From NCBI RefSeq assembly GCF_008122265.1, contig NZ_CP043042.1:2108001-2172000 (forward strand): DNA of 64,000 nucleotides. Reading direction: 5' to 3'. Each line of letters starts with the position of its first letter. The first letter of the stretch is position 1. The position numbers and the translations under genes are program-made. Shown here in pieces: positions 17,941-29,190 of the stretch. This DNA comes from Marinobacter fonticola (GTDB taxonomy: Bacteria > Pseudomonadota > Gammaproteobacteria > Pseudomonadales > Oleiphilaceae). The notes beneath the pieces were generated by a model that was not told the origin of the DNA, searched no databases, and saw nothing but the letters and a program-made list of their open reading frames with translations.

Positions 17941-18158
17941 AGTGATGAGGGGCGGATCGATTTAATTTTGATCAATTCGGCATAGCCGCTCGTTTCGACG
18001 AGAATCCAAAGCTCTACGAGCCAGCGGCCTGGCTCAGCAACACAAAAGGAATTTAGTTCAAAGGTGTCAGGGCGAATATTTTTTTGTCAATTTTAGCCCG
18101 CTCCTAGTAGTGGCAGGCGCTGACGCAATTGCTCGTATTTTTGACCTGCTAGGATCAC
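17941..18158 (+). repeat. Locus-specific repeat copy R4
   Basis: About 218 bases related to R3 along its whole length, starting AGTGATGAGGGGCGG and ending GCTAGGATCACC. R3 leads into a PAAR leader, but R4 leads straight into the last codons of a lost effector gene (18165). The different neighbours on the right of the same repeat mark a recombination or deletion junction. Confidence 0.8.
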
Positions 18159-18164
18159 CGTACC

Positions 18165-18245
18165 GCTTCCGTTGGGGATAGGGAACTGGGTGGAACTGCT
18201 GGCCAAAAATTTGGCGAAAAGATATATGAATTCACTGCTGAATAA
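18165..18245 (+). pseudogene. 3' stub of a second PAAR-effector toxin gene
   Basis: In the frame that overlaps the downstream immunity start, 26 codons plus TAA read ASVGDRELGGTAG then QKFGEKIYEFTAE. They align without gaps to the end of the intact effector (ASVGGGKLGGDAG, QYVGGDIIHELIVE). The TAA overlaps the immunity gene by 20 bases exactly as in the intact pair. Everything upstream of this tail is missing, replaced by repeat R4. It is a remnant of a diverged effector whose immunity gene survives. Confidence 0.78.
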
Positions 18246-18621
18246 CGAAACCTTTTTGGCCGGCGTAGCCGTCACAGGCTTCGTGTGTATGTTCACCGCG
18301 CTAATTGCTATTGGGCTCTCGTTAACGATAGGTTTTCGGAAGTGTGTGGAAATAGAAAAGTTGGCGGGAGCGCCAGGTAAAGAGATGCGTACCATGGCTC
18401 GAGTGTATGGAGACCACGTGGTTGGGCGAACGGTAAGAGGTGCAGTGGTGGGTTCGTTTCTAATTTATCGTCGTTTTCCTGGATGGGGCGCGCGGCGAGC
18501 CGCGAAATTGGGAGATATCGAGGTTGATATTCCTGCGAGGCTGGAAAGGTGGGTAATTATCCCCCAGGCAATAGGATTTTCCGCAACGGCTCTGGGCATA
18601 TTGCTTAGTCAGCTACTGTAA
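18226..18621 (+). CDS. Orphan immunity-protein paralogue
   Basis: A 131-residue membrane protein homologous to the product of 16344: same MNSLLxNE start, a TM helix near residues 8-36, the shared motifs IGFRKCVEIEKLAG, GDHVVGRTVRG, RFPGWGARRAAKLG and a C-terminal hydrophobic helix. It has clearly diverged from its paralogue. Its toxin is reduced to the stub at 18165-18245. Retention without an effector fits an orphan immunity gene that still protects against kin carrying that toxin, which is inferred from known T6SS loci. Confidence 0.7.
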   Translation: MNSLLNNETFLAGVAVTGFVCMFTALIAIGLSLTIGFRKCVEIEKLAGAPGKEMRTMARVYGDHVVGRTVRGAVVGSFLIYRRFPGWGARRAAKLGDIEVDIPARLERWVIIPQAIGFSATALGILLSQLL

Positions 18622-18752
18622 GCTGGGCAGTGCCTAAAGAGCTTCGACTCAACAGTGGATGGTAACGGCAAGGCATAACTGTAGTGGCACAGTGAATCTG
18701 GCCACCTGATTTTGAGTGTATGATCACTCACAGAGTAAATCAGGTGGATAGG

Positions 18753-21556
<2,804 letters not shown>

Positions 21557-21886
21557 AACGCCCCGACAGAGCGCTTCTTCAGGAGCTTGAAAACGGAATG
21601 GGTACCGGAAACCGGGTATCGGTGCTTTGCCTCGGCGAAGCAGTCAATAACGGACTATATGATTGGCTATTACAGCGCGCTTCGGCCGCATAAGCATAAC
21701 GACGGACTGCCGCCTAATGTGGCAGAGCAGGCCTATTGGAAAACTCAAAAGACGGTGGCCTAAATCACTTGACCACTACATAACCGTGGTACCGTTCCTC
21801 GAGCCAAGAGACGAAAACGGAACGGATTCATCAATACAATGTGTTCTTAAGGTTTGACGGGCTTAGATCTCGCTATTAGTTTGTTG

Positions 21887-22402
21887 CTATAAGTATTGAG
21901 CTAATGCCTTTTTGAAATCAGATTTCTTGAGAAAGTCAGACTCCATTTTTCTGATAGTGCCATCGTCCGTCACAAAAAATATAAATGACGATCTATGGTC
22001 CCTACTTATAAAGTAATAAAATTCCTGATCGGTGCCGGTCCATGCTCCTGTTTCCCTATCCCTTGAAAATACTTGATTAAATGTTTTGATTTCGTTGGGG
22101 CAGTCGCTATCGCTTGCGTCGTTGCTCAAAGACTTTCGGAAAAACTCGGTTGGCTCGCAATTGCCTGTCCTCAAATCTCGGTCAGTCGTATAGCCGATGT
22201 ATTTGCCGGGATCCTTACTGTATTCAAAGACGAGAATATTGGATTCGCCGCCCAAGGATCCAACAATTAGCGGGTCTGGCGGTAGTCTAAAAGTTAAGCC
22301 CGAGTAAATGACCTTTATATATTTTGATTCCGCATCAGCCTCTATCGACGCGCAACCTGAGAAAAACAATACCGAGGCGGCACAGAAAAGCGCTCTAATC
22401 AT
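21887..22402 (-). CDS. Hypothetical lipoprotein
   Basis: A 171-residue protein with a signal peptide and lipobox FFSGC (Cys near residue 17), so probably anchored in the outer or inner membrane facing the periplasm. The mature part is mixed alpha/beta in appearance with Cys at NCEP and SDCP. No family is recognised. Its start overlaps the stop of the upstream gene by 4 bases (ATGA), so the two form an operon. Base composition is lower in GC than the backbone. Position beside an effector locus makes a periplasmic immunity role conceivable but unproven. Confidence 0.7.
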   Translation of the reverse strand: MIRALFCAASVLFFSGCASIEADAESKYIKVIYSGLTFRLPPDPLIVGSLGGESNILVFEYSKDPGKYIGYTTDRDLRTGNCEPTEFFRKSLSNDASDSDCPNEIKTFNQVFSRDRETGAWTGTDQEFYYFISRDHRSSFIFFVTDDGTIRKMESDFLKKSDFKKALAQYL

Positions 22403-22725
22403 CGCCCAAGTCCCATCAGTGCTCTTTCGATTTTTAGTTTGAAGTTAACGGCTACTCGACCACGACACATTTCATAAATTTGGGTGTCGCCAGATGCTAT
22501 GCGGGCACCAATCTTGGCCACCTGCTTAACAATATAACTGATGCCGGGGAGACCATAGGTTGGGCGAGGGACTAAATCTATAGAGGCAGAACATGCTTGG
22601 GATTCATCGAGAGCGTCATAGGCAACAGCCGCGACATCCTCGTTGATCATATCGGCGCGGGCCTTGCCAGGACCCCAGAAATAATTAACAACTACAGCGA
22701 TATGCTCTCTTTCACTTGAATCCAT
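22399..22725 (-). CDS. Hypothetical protein, partner of the lipoprotein gene
   Basis: A 108-residue soluble protein with no signal peptide and no recognised family. It begins MDSSEREHIAVVVNYFWGPG and contains a single CRGR motif near the C-terminus. GGGATTTGT lies before the ATG. It overlaps the following lipoprotein gene by 4 bases. Short length and coupling to a lipoprotein could mean a toxin fragment with its periplasmic immunity protein, or an uncharacterised accessory pair; I cannot decide between these. Confidence 0.62.
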   Translation of the reverse strand: MDSSEREHIAVVVNYFWGPGKARADMINEDVAAVAYDALDESQACSASIDLVPRPTYGLPGISYIVKQVAKIGARIASGDTQIYEMCRGRVAVNFKLKIERALMGLGR

Positions 22726-22899
22726 ACAAATCCCTTTGACTGAATCTGGCGAGATGATCTACGCGTACTTCCTGCACGCGCTTCAGAAGACTATCGCAGC
22801 ACCTGTGGTTAGACAAGCACCGGTCACGAGAAAAGAAACTAATGGAAGCCGGAAGGAACTATTTATAAGTGTTTAGGTTTGTTGGCCGGGCGAGTGAAG

Positions 22900-22925
22900 T
22901 TTAAAGGTGTCAGCAGTGATGAGGG
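22900..22925 (+). repeat. Short junction-like remnant of the locus repeat (R5)
   Basis: TTTAAAGGTGTCAG (22900-22913) is followed by AGTGATGAGGG (22915-22925). In R3 and R4 these two motifs occur in the opposite order about 100 bases apart, so R5 looks like the end of one repeat unit joined to the start of another. It lies at the right end of the accessory region, just before backbone gene yqeY. Confidence 0.5.
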
Positions 22926-22928
22926 AAG

Positions 22929-22958
22929 CATTGCCCGGCAGGCCGCAGCCGGGCAATG
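22929..22958. terminator. Strong hairpin downstream of yqeY
   Basis: CATTGCCCGGC (22929-22939) and GCCGGGCAATG (22948-22958) form a perfect 11-base-pair stem with an 8-base loop, 22 bases past the end of the yqeY gene on the minus strand. No run of T follows, so it is a possible rather than certain terminator. Confidence 0.5.
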
Positions 22959-22980
22959 ATGTTCGTGAGCTGGAGAAGGC

Positions 22981-23454
22981 CTACTCTGGCTCTTCGTCCT
23001 CGGTGGCCAGTGCCGCCCGGACCTTATCGCTGACATGGCTCATATCTACGCGCCCGAGTACCTGGGGGCGCAGTTTGCCAATAACGCTGCCCATGTCTTT
23101 CATATCCTCGGCGCCGGTTGTCTCGATGGCCTGGCGAATCATGCCGTCGAGCTCATCCTCTGTCAGTGCGGCAGGCATGAATTCCTGGATGACGACCATT
23201 TCAGCCCTTTCCTTGTCCGCTAGTTCTTCACGGCAAGCATCTTCGTACTGACTGATGGAGTCACGCCGCTGCTTGAGCATTTTGTCCAATACTTTGAGTA
23301 CGTCGTTGTCGTCGAGTTCGCGACGCTCATCGATTTCGATTTGTTTGATCGCAGACTGGACCATGCGCAGGGTGCCGAGCCGTATCTTATCCTTGCTACG
23401 CATCGCGTCCTTGACGGAATCGCTGATGTGCTCCTTGAGCGATGTATCAGCCAT
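22981..23454 (-). CDS. yqeY: GatB/YqeY domain-containing protein
   Basis: A 157-residue helical protein of the YqeY family, related to the tail domain of the GatB amidotransferase. Diagnostic stretches are KDAMRSKDKIRLGTLRMVQS, IEIDERRELDD and the C-terminal AEDMKDMGSVIGKLRPQVLG. It may interact with tRNA or aminoacyl-tRNA enzymes; the exact role is not established. ATG 23454 has GGAGG 7 bases upstream and replaces a longer in-frame start at 23520. It is the first clear backbone gene right of the accessory region. Confidence 0.92.
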   Translation of the reverse strand: MADTSLKEHISDSVKDAMRSKDKIRLGTLRMVQSAIKQIEIDERRELDDNDVLKVLDKMLKQRRDSISQYEDACREELADKERAEMVVIQEFMPAALTEDELDGMIRQAIETTGAEDMKDMGSVIGKLRPQVLGRVDMSHVSDKVRAALATEDEEPE

Positions 23455-24279
23455 ATGCAACCTCCATGATTGTCGTTGAGTAGGTCTAATACCATTGCAG
23501 ATAAGCTCGTTGCCGCGCAAGCGCCCAGGTTAGTTTAACGGGTAACGCGTGTAGCTAGAACGGACTACTCGCTGAGCGTGAGACCGGTCAAAATTTGAAA
23601 AGCGAAGCTAGCTAACCCGCTTAAGCCAGGGACGGTTGCGAAGAGCTCCGGGAGTTGTCTTGGAGTTCTTCGGTACCTTTTGCATTCAATAACCCTTCAA
23701 CCTTGCTGGCAAACTGCCTGAGGGAACGAGGAACCATATTTGCGCGAGCTTGATTGTCGCGTCGCAATAACGGAAAGCCTTCACCATATTCGCCTTGCAC
23801 GCGCAGGATACGGATTCGATCAGCACCATGTACTGGCTGTGCCGTCTCGCGCAGTCTGTAGCGGCATTCGGGTGTAGGCGGTAGTTCATGCCTTTGCCGC
23901 GCTGAGCCATTGGAGGGGCGACTTCGGCATGCAGACGCGTGCGCGATGTACTTTCAACGTTACCTAAGCTCCTGATAGGAATTAAGCAGGTTGAAAGAGG
24001 ATAGGGCGCTTATAAAACGAGCGTCAGTTTGGGTGATGTAGGCAGACGTTACTGAAGGTGATCGACAAATGCACAATACTCGTTCGAGCAGGACGCTCCG
24101 GTTTTTTAAGCCTGCCTGTCAAATTTACAGATCGCTTACCTTTTTTACCGATTTTCCGCCATTCATGTACTAAAGCTCAGCTTAGACCCCTGTTTTGTAT
24201 GGTCTCAAAGGCTGGCCCAGTCATTGCTTGTAGCTTTTCTCCAAGAGGACAAGCAATTCAAAGGAACAGGAGCGCAGAT
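23455..24279. other. Long intergenic region with one degenerate open frame
   Basis: About 825 bases without a gene I can support. On the minus strand, 23621-23953 stays open for about 110 codons and reads RYRLRETAQP, GEYGEGFPLLRRDNQARANM and SKVEGLLNAKG, which looks protein-like, but it has no ATG or GTG start and no ribosome-binding site. It may be a decayed gene. The upstream part of the alcohol dehydrogenase frame (24058-24279) is also judged non-coding. Confidence 0.4.
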
Positions 24280-25464
24280 ATGAAGGCCGTTGTTTTTCAC
24301 GATATTGGCGATATTCGCCTGGACGATGTGGCGGAGCCGAGCCTGCAGGAGTCCACAGACGCCATTGTTCGTATTACCACCAGCGCAATTTGCGGAACCG
24401 ACCTTCACTTTATTCGCGGTACCGTCCCGGGCATGCGTCCGGGAACCATCCTCGGTCATGAGGCGGTGGGGGTTATCGAAGAAGTTGGTCAGAATGTGCG
24501 TAATTTCAGGCCGGGTGATCGCGTGGTGATTCCGTCCACGATCGCCTGTGGTTACTGTAGTTATTGCCGCTCCGGATACTACGCCCAATGTGACAACATC
24601 AACCCCCACGGTAAGCAGGGCGGCACTTCGTTCTACGGTGGCCCCGAACCGACCGGCGCCTTCGATGGCCTTCAAGCCGAAAAGGCACGCATACCTTTTG
24701 CAGCGGTGAACCTCTTCAAGTTGCCGGACGAGGTCACAGACGATCAGGCCATCCTGCTATCGGATATTTTTCCGACGGCTTATTTCGGCGCCGAGCTTGC
24801 CGACATCAAACCGGGACACAGCGTAGCCGTATTTGGCTGCGGTCCGGTTGGTATCTTTGCCATTATCTCCGCTCAGATGATGGATGCAGGTCGAGTTTTC
24901 GCGATTGACGACCGTCCTGACCGCTTGGACGCAGCACGGGATCAGGGCGCCGAGATCGTCAACTTCTCGGAAGAAAATCCGGTGGACAAGATTCGCGAGC
25001 TGACAGGCGGAATCGGTGTTGATTGCGCTATTGATGCCGTCGGGGTGGATGCAGAGTGTCCGCACGGACAGTCCGCAGAAGATTTTACCCGAGAGCGAGA
25101 TCAGGTGGCGCCCGAGCAGCGCCCACAAGATGATCTCTGGAAGCCGGGTAGGGCGCCGTCACAATCCTTGCGCTGGGCTACAGAGGCGTTGGCTAAGGCC
25201 GGGACGCTCTCAATTATTGGCGTTTACCCGCCAACGGATACGACGTTTCCAATCGGCTTGGCGATGAATCGTAATCTCACTGTCCGGATGGGTAACTGCA
25301 ACCATCGCAAGTACATCCCCCGGTTAATCGAGTACGTCAAGTCAGGTTCGGTGGATATCACGCAGGTACTTAAGCAGGAGGAGCCTATGCATGCCGTGTT
25401 GGATGCCTACGGCGAGTTCGATACCCGTCAGCCTGGGTGGTTAAAGGTATCCGTCAAACCCTGA
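24280..25464 (+). CDS. Zinc-dependent alcohol dehydrogenase
   Basis: A 394-residue medium-chain dehydrogenase. Catalytic zinc ligands are in ICGTDLH and GHEAVG; the structural zinc site is CGYCSYCRSGYYAQC. The Rossmann motif VAVFGCGPVGIFA follows in the second domain. An insert around PHGQSAEDFTRERDQVAPEQ resembles the group of formaldehyde/threonine-dehydrogenase-like enzymes. The substrate is not resolvable. ATG 24280 has AGGAG 8 bases upstream; the frame extends 74 codons further but with poor, non-family sequence. A strong terminator follows at 25516, suggesting a single-gene unit. Confidence 0.9.
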   Translation: MKAVVFHDIGDIRLDDVAEPSLQESTDAIVRITTSAICGTDLHFIRGTVPGMRPGTILGHEAVGVIEEVGQNVRNFRPGDRVVIPSTIACGYCSYCRSGYYAQCDNINPHGKQGGTSFYGGPEPTGAFDGLQAEKARIPFAAVNLFKLPDEVTDDQAILLSDIFPTAYFGAELADIKPGHSVAVFGCGPVGIFAIISAQMMDAGRVFAIDDRPDRLDAARDQGAEIVNFSEENPVDKIRELTGGIGVDCAIDAVGVDAECPHGQSAEDFTRERDQVAPEQRPQDDLWKPGRAPSQSLRWATEALAKAGTLSIIGVYPPTDTTFPIGLAMNRNLTVRMGNCNHRKYIPRLIEYVKSGSVDITQVLKQEEPMHAVLDAYGEFDTRQPGWLKVSVKP

Positions 25465-25515
25465 TATCCGTTACGCCCCCTTAAAACGCCTCCCCAGGAA
25501 GAGTGGACGTCTCTT

Positions 25516-25545
25516 GCCCCGGATATACCGCCGGGGCTTTTTTTT
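25516..25545 (+). terminator. Rho-independent terminator after the alcohol dehydrogenase
   Basis: GCCCCGG (25516-25522) pairs with CCGGGGC (25531-25537), followed by eight T residues. It sits 51 bases after the stop codon. Confidence 0.88.
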
Positions 25546-25753
25546 GAGGCCGCTCGCCAGACGAATTGATGACGAACAATGGGATCTCAGTGCAGCTCCC
25601 GACCATTTAGGAAAGGCGTTATCAGCGTGCATTTAGTGAAATATTGGACACCTTAACATTGGTTAGTTCACCGACTTACTTCAAGCACTAGGCTGGAAAT
25701 AAGAGAGGAATAATCGCCTCTTTTATTTGCGTCACCCACTCGGAGGAAACCAA

Positions 25754-25963
25754 ATGGCTGACTATCCCGTTAAAGACAAGAATTACGACCTCATCAGCAC
25801 CTTATACCATGCCGCACATGGGCTTCAGAATACCAAACACTACGCTAAGGACGCGGAAAGTGAAGGCGATACCGAAGCCGCCGAATTTTTTAAAGAGGTT
25901 CAGCAGAGTTATCAGGAACTGAGCGATAAGGCGAAGGCACTGGTTAAAAATCGCCTTGAGTGA
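25754..25963 (+). CDS. Small conserved helical protein
   Basis: A 69-residue acidic, soluble protein, starting MADYPVKDKNYDLISTLYHA, predicted mostly helical with several His, Tyr and Glu residues (YHAAHGLQNTKHYAKDAE). It resembles small ferritin-like helical hairpins seen in marine gammaproteobacteria, but no function is known to me. ATG 25754 has GGAGG 8 bases upstream. It stands alone between terminator 25516 and the next small gene, in a cluster of small proteins that suggests a stress or stationary-phase role by inference only. Confidence 0.75.
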   Translation: MADYPVKDKNYDLISTLYHAAHGLQNTKHYAKDAESEGDTEAAEFFKEVQQSYQELSDKAKALVKNRLE

Positions 25964-26096
25964 TTATTGATGGGCATGAAGTAGGGCGTTCCCCGGGAAG
26001 TCGGTGGTTCGCCCTTCTCCCCGCGTTTGACGACGAAAGCGAGACTGACGATAGGGCTTGTTGGTTTGCTTGACTAGCCGAAGGAAACGGAGCGCC

Positions 26097-26306
26097 ATGA
26101 AGAAAAAGTTTTTTGTTACTGTAGCTTTTTTCAATGCTGCAGGACGTTATGACCAAGTAGATATAGAGATAGATGGTGGATTCGAAGATCGAGCCCTCTC
26201 GACCGCCTTAGACCAGGTCCGTCGTGAACAGGCTGGCGCAAAAATATACCGGCCCGGTTGTTTTGTTGTAACTGAGCAGGAAGCGCAGAGTTACCACTCT
26301 AATTAA
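26097..26306 (+). CDS. Small hypothetical protein
   Basis: A 69-residue protein, starting MKKKFFVTVAFFNAAGRYDQ. It alternates beta-like and helical segments and has one Cys (PGCFVVTE). No family is recognised. GAAGGAAACGGAG precedes ATG 26097; the longer frame from 26058 lacks a site. The preceding gene ends 133 bases upstream, so co-transcription is possible. Confidence 0.65.
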   Translation: MKKKFFVTVAFFNAAGRYDQVDIEIDGGFEDRALSTALDQVRREQAGAKIYRPGCFVVTEQEAQSYHSN

Positions 26307-26541
26307 CGACCATGAACGGGAAGGCGAATATTATATGTATGGGTGGAGCTTATTAATTATTTCCTGGTGGATTTAATATTCAGAAGGGGCGTCAATTGAA
26401 GAAAAGCCCAAACCAAAAAGGCCGGGGCTTGGCTCGGGCACAAGTCCTTACGATAAAACAAGATTCGAGACGGTTTCTACGCAGATATCATCAGTACCGT
26501 GTCAGCATACCGCCCCTCATGTCTTCCTTCTTGAAGGATGT

Positions 26542-27237
26542 CTAAGATTGGCTAGTAGGAATCTCTCCGGTCTCGAGGTAAGTTTTCAGCTGAAGAAGAT
26601 TTTCGGTCAAGACCGAGTTCTCGATCCCCTCCAGGAAATGCCCGACGGCTGAACCTGCGACACCGCCAAGTGGCTCGAAATTGAGATTGACGATCAGGTT
26701 GGTGCCGCTTCCTGCGTCTTGGTGGAAGGCCACGTTACCCCAGTTGTCAATGTCCGACCCATTCAGCGAGCGCCAAATCAAACGCTTGCCGGGTTCATCC
26801 TCAACGACTTCGGAGAACCATTCCACGGAGGTGCCGAGTGGGCCTTTCGCGACCCAGTGGGTGTATCCGGTGTCGGTGGCCTTGATATCGTCGACAAAGC
26901 TCATGACTTCAGGAAGACGCACGAAGTCTTTCCAGAAGGCGTAGACGTCTTCGGGCGGACGGTTAATGTTGACTGAGCTTTCCAGATGTACCGTGCGATT
27001 TTGTCGTCCAGCCAAAGAGGCCTTTCTGGCGGTAACGGCATGCTGCTTCGCCGAATCCGAGAATATCGCGATACCGATACCGGCAAGTAGGCTGCCGAGC
27101 AGTCCGCCGCGCCGGCACCCTATGAAGGCCGTAAGGGTGCCACCGAGCATGGCTGCACATCTGATCACCTGTTGAGGGGATGCGCCTTGTCGGCCAGCGG
27201 ACATGCGTACGGGTAATTTCCTTGCTGGATTTTTCAT
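26542..27237 (-). CDS. SRPBCC (START-like) family protein
   Basis: A 231-residue protein. The first 65 residues include a Gly-rich hydrophobic segment (GGLLGSLLAGIGIAIF) that could be membrane-associated. From about residue 80 there is a polyketide cyclase/dehydrase-like SRPBCC fold: ESSVNINRPPEDVYAFWKDF, then SVEWFSEVVEDEPGKRLIWR. The fold makes a lipid- or small-molecule-binding cavity. Proteins with this layout are common near stress genes in Proteobacteria. AAGGAGG lies 5 bases before ATG 27237. Function beyond ligand binding is unknown. Confidence 0.82.
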   Translation of the reverse strand: MKNPARKLPVRMSAGRQGASPQQVIRCAAMLGGTLTAFIGCRRGGLLGSLLAGIGIAIFSDSAKQHAVTARKASLAGRQNRTVHLESSVNINRPPEDVYAFWKDFVRLPEVMSFVDDIKATDTGYTHWVAKGPLGTSVEWFSEVVEDEPGKRLIWRSLNGSDIDNWGNVAFHQDAGSGTNLIVNLNFEPLGGVAGSAVGHFLEGIENSVLTENLLQLKTYLETGEIPTSQS

Positions 27238-27692
27238 ACGACCTCCTTGTAGAGACGAACATGCTTATTGCCATCATGCGCTTGTCTCGAAGGTGTTTAC
27301 ATATCCCAGGTTAACGATTCAGGCCGATAGTCGGCGAATAGGCGCGGTCAAGCTCGCTTGTATAAAAGGCGGCGTATTTTTTATTGTTATTTATCAATAC
27401 TTTGTCGATAATATGAATTCGGCATTGCCAAGCCAAAGTAGAATAGGTGACAGAAAAATCAGGCGCGGGCAGGTGTCTTGAATGAGAACTAAACCTGCGC
27501 TACCGGGTGTTATTTCCTATATAACGCATTAAAGTTAAGAAATATCCAAACATTTGAAATTGCAGTGAGCCGCCTCAGTGCTAGCCTATGGCGCTTCAAA
27601 GTCCTGGGGGTGATTTTCGTGTACTCATACGGGCTAGGTCGTTAACGAATACAGGTTCGCAGGTACAGTCGATGGTGAAAGGAGCGACAGCA
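27238..27692. other. AT-rich intergenic region between divergent genes
   Basis: About 455 bases between the SRPBCC gene (minus) and the small gene at 27693 (plus). It is AT-rich in the middle (near 27370-27420) and must hold both promoters, but I found no -35/-10 pair or operator that I would defend. Confidence 0.4.
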
Positions 27693-27908
27693 ATGGCCGT
27701 AGAAGAAGAAAGTTGGAGCGTGGATCTGTCTGGGCAGTCGGCCCGGCACACGTCCGGCTTTTCACTCCGCTTTAACGGAGATCCCCATAGTTCGAATTTC
27801 GAGTGCATTCCCCAGAAAACCTCAGCGGCGTTGCCCGCAGCAAAAATCGTGTCGTTGATTCGTGAAGGCTGCGAAGCCTACCGCGCCAACTTCCCGAAGA
27901 ATGCCTGA
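27693..27908 (+). CDS. Small hypothetical protein
   Basis: A 71-residue protein, starting MAVEEESWSVDLSGQSARHT. ATG 27693 has AAAGGAG about 9 bases upstream and is chosen over the open frame that begins at 27588. It has no TM segment or known motif; one Cys lies in FECIPQ. It converges with the DUF192 gene on the opposite strand with a 1-base gap. Confidence in expression rests on the ribosome-binding site alone. Confidence 0.55.
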   Translation: MAVEEESWSVDLSGQSARHTSGFSLRFNGDPHSSNFECIPQKTSAALPAAKIVSLIREGCEAYRANFPKNA

Positions 27909-27909
27909 T

Positions 27910-28425
27910 TCAGTTCGGCGGTAGTTCGCACTTCTGGTTTTTGTCCAGCCGCATGATGTGGTCGTTGGTGCCGATGTTCCGCTGCTGAAAGAAGCCCTGG
28001 GGCATTTCCAGAGCGTGCTGGTGGTCGACGCCAGCTTTGTAGCTCGGACATTGGCTGGCCTCTTCCGATTCGCAAGGCCGCATCTCGCGAATGGCGCGAA
28101 TCTCGCCATCTTTGCTGAGATAGGCAATATCCAGTGGTATTAACGTGCGGTACATCCAGAAAGTCGCATCCGGCGAGCGTGGCCTGTCGTAGACGAAAAG
28201 CATGCCCTGGTTATCGCCAAGCGTCTCGCGTCCCATAAGGCCTTTGCGCCGCTGCTCCGAGGTCTGTGCTAGCTCGGCAACGATAGGGTAGACGTTGGTG
28301 TCAGTCTTGGCGCAGAGGTTGACGGTATCCAGCGGCGCCACGTTTTCACCGGTGGCCCGGCAGGCGGCAAGTCCCATCAGCAACCCGGCCAATGCCAGCG
28401 AATAGATCCGTGTTTGCGCCCTCAT
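27910..28425 (-). CDS. DUF192 family lipoprotein
   Basis: A 171-residue protein. The signal peptide ends in lipobox LAAC (Cys near 22). The rest is the DUF192 domain with its conserved RRKGLMGRETLGDNQGMLFV and FWMYRTLIPLDIAYLSKDG stretches. The family is widespread and has no settled function. The start lies 3 bases after the stop of the ABC-2 permease gene, with GGAG 7 bases upstream, so it belongs to the ATPase-permease-DUF192 operon. Four Cys in the C-terminal part (PCESEEASQC among them) may form disulphides in the periplasm. Confidence 0.87.
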   Translation of the reverse strand: MRAQTRIYSLALAGLLMGLAACRATGENVAPLDTVNLCAKTDTNVYPIVAELAQTSEQRRKGLMGRETLGDNQGMLFVYDRPRSPDATFWMYRTLIPLDIAYLSKDGEIRAIREMRPCESEEASQCPSYKAGVDHQHALEMPQGFFQQRNIGTNDHIMRLDKNQKCELPPN

Positions 28426-28428
28426 CCT

Positions 28429-29190
28429 CTAGCTCCGCAATCTGTAGCCGGTTTTGAAGATATAGCCGATGGCCAGGATGCATAGCAATAGGAAGAAAAA
28501 GGTCATGCCAGCGCTGACCACCACATTGACGTCCGAGATTCCGAAAAAGGCCCAGCGAAAGCCGCTGATGAGGTAAACCACCGGGTTGAACAGGGTGATG
28601 GTTTGCCATATCGGTGGCAGCATGTCGATGGAGTAGAAGGTGCCCCCGAGAAAGACCAGCGGCGTGACGATCATCAGCGGCACGATCTGAAGTTTTTCGA
28701 ACGAGTCCGCCCAGATACCAATGATGAAGCCCAGCATGCTGAAGGTGATCGAGGTCAGTACTAGAAAGAAAAACATCCAGAACGGATGGTCGACACTGTA
28801 ATCCACGAACAAACGGGCCGTGAGCAAGATGATAGTGCCCAAGATGACCGACTTGGTGGCGGCGGCCCCTACGTAGCCCAATACGACCTCGACGTAGGAC
28901 ACCGGCGCTGAAAGCACTTCGTATATCGTGCCGGAAAACTTGGGCATGTAGATGCCAAAGGACGCGTTGGAGATGCTCTGCATCAGCAGCGAAAGCATAA
29001 CCAGACCGGGAATGATGAAGGCGCCATAAGACACGCCGTCGATATCGCCCATGCGCGATCCGATTGCCGAGCCGAAGACGACGAAGTAGAGGGAGGTTGA
29101 AATCACCGGTGAGGCTACGCTCTGCATCAGGGTGCGCCACATCCGGGCCATTTCGAACTTATAGATTGCGCGAATACCGTGGATGTTCAT
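28429..29190 (-). CDS. ABC-2 type transporter permease
   Basis: A 253-residue inner-membrane protein with six hydrophobic helices, of the ABC-2 family that exports drugs, polysaccharides or lipids. Recognisable parts are [20 protein letters not shown] and the C-terminal [20 protein letters not shown]. The start overlaps the stop of the ATPase gene (TAATG). Together with the ATPase it makes a complete half-size exporter; the substrate is unknown. Confidence 0.92.
   Translation of the reverse strand: MNIHGIRAIYKFEMARMWRTLMQSVASPVISTSLYFVVFGSAIGSRMGDIDGVSYGAFIIPGLVMLSLLMQSISNASFGIYMPKFSGTIYEVLSAPVSYVEVVLGYVGAAATKSVILGTIILLTARLFVDYSVDHPFWMFFFLVLTSITFSMLGFIIGIWADSFEKLQIVPLMIVTPLVFLGGTFYSIDMLPPIWQTITLFNPVVYLISGFRWAFFGISDVNVVVSAGMTFFFLLLCILAIGYIFKTGYRLRS

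Noticed and set aside
23686..23910. Minus-strand 74-codon ORF in the gap after yqeY
   Set aside because: No ribosome-binding site and odd composition; a different minus-strand frame in the same place looks more protein-like.
23991..24016. TTGAAA and TATAAA as a sigma-70 promoter before the alcohol dehydrogenase
   Set aside because: The spacer is only 14 bases, too short for a normal promoter.
24058..24279. N-terminal extension of the alcohol dehydrogenase frame
   Set aside because: The family start and the AGGAG site are at 24280; the extension lacks family sequence and is AT-rich.
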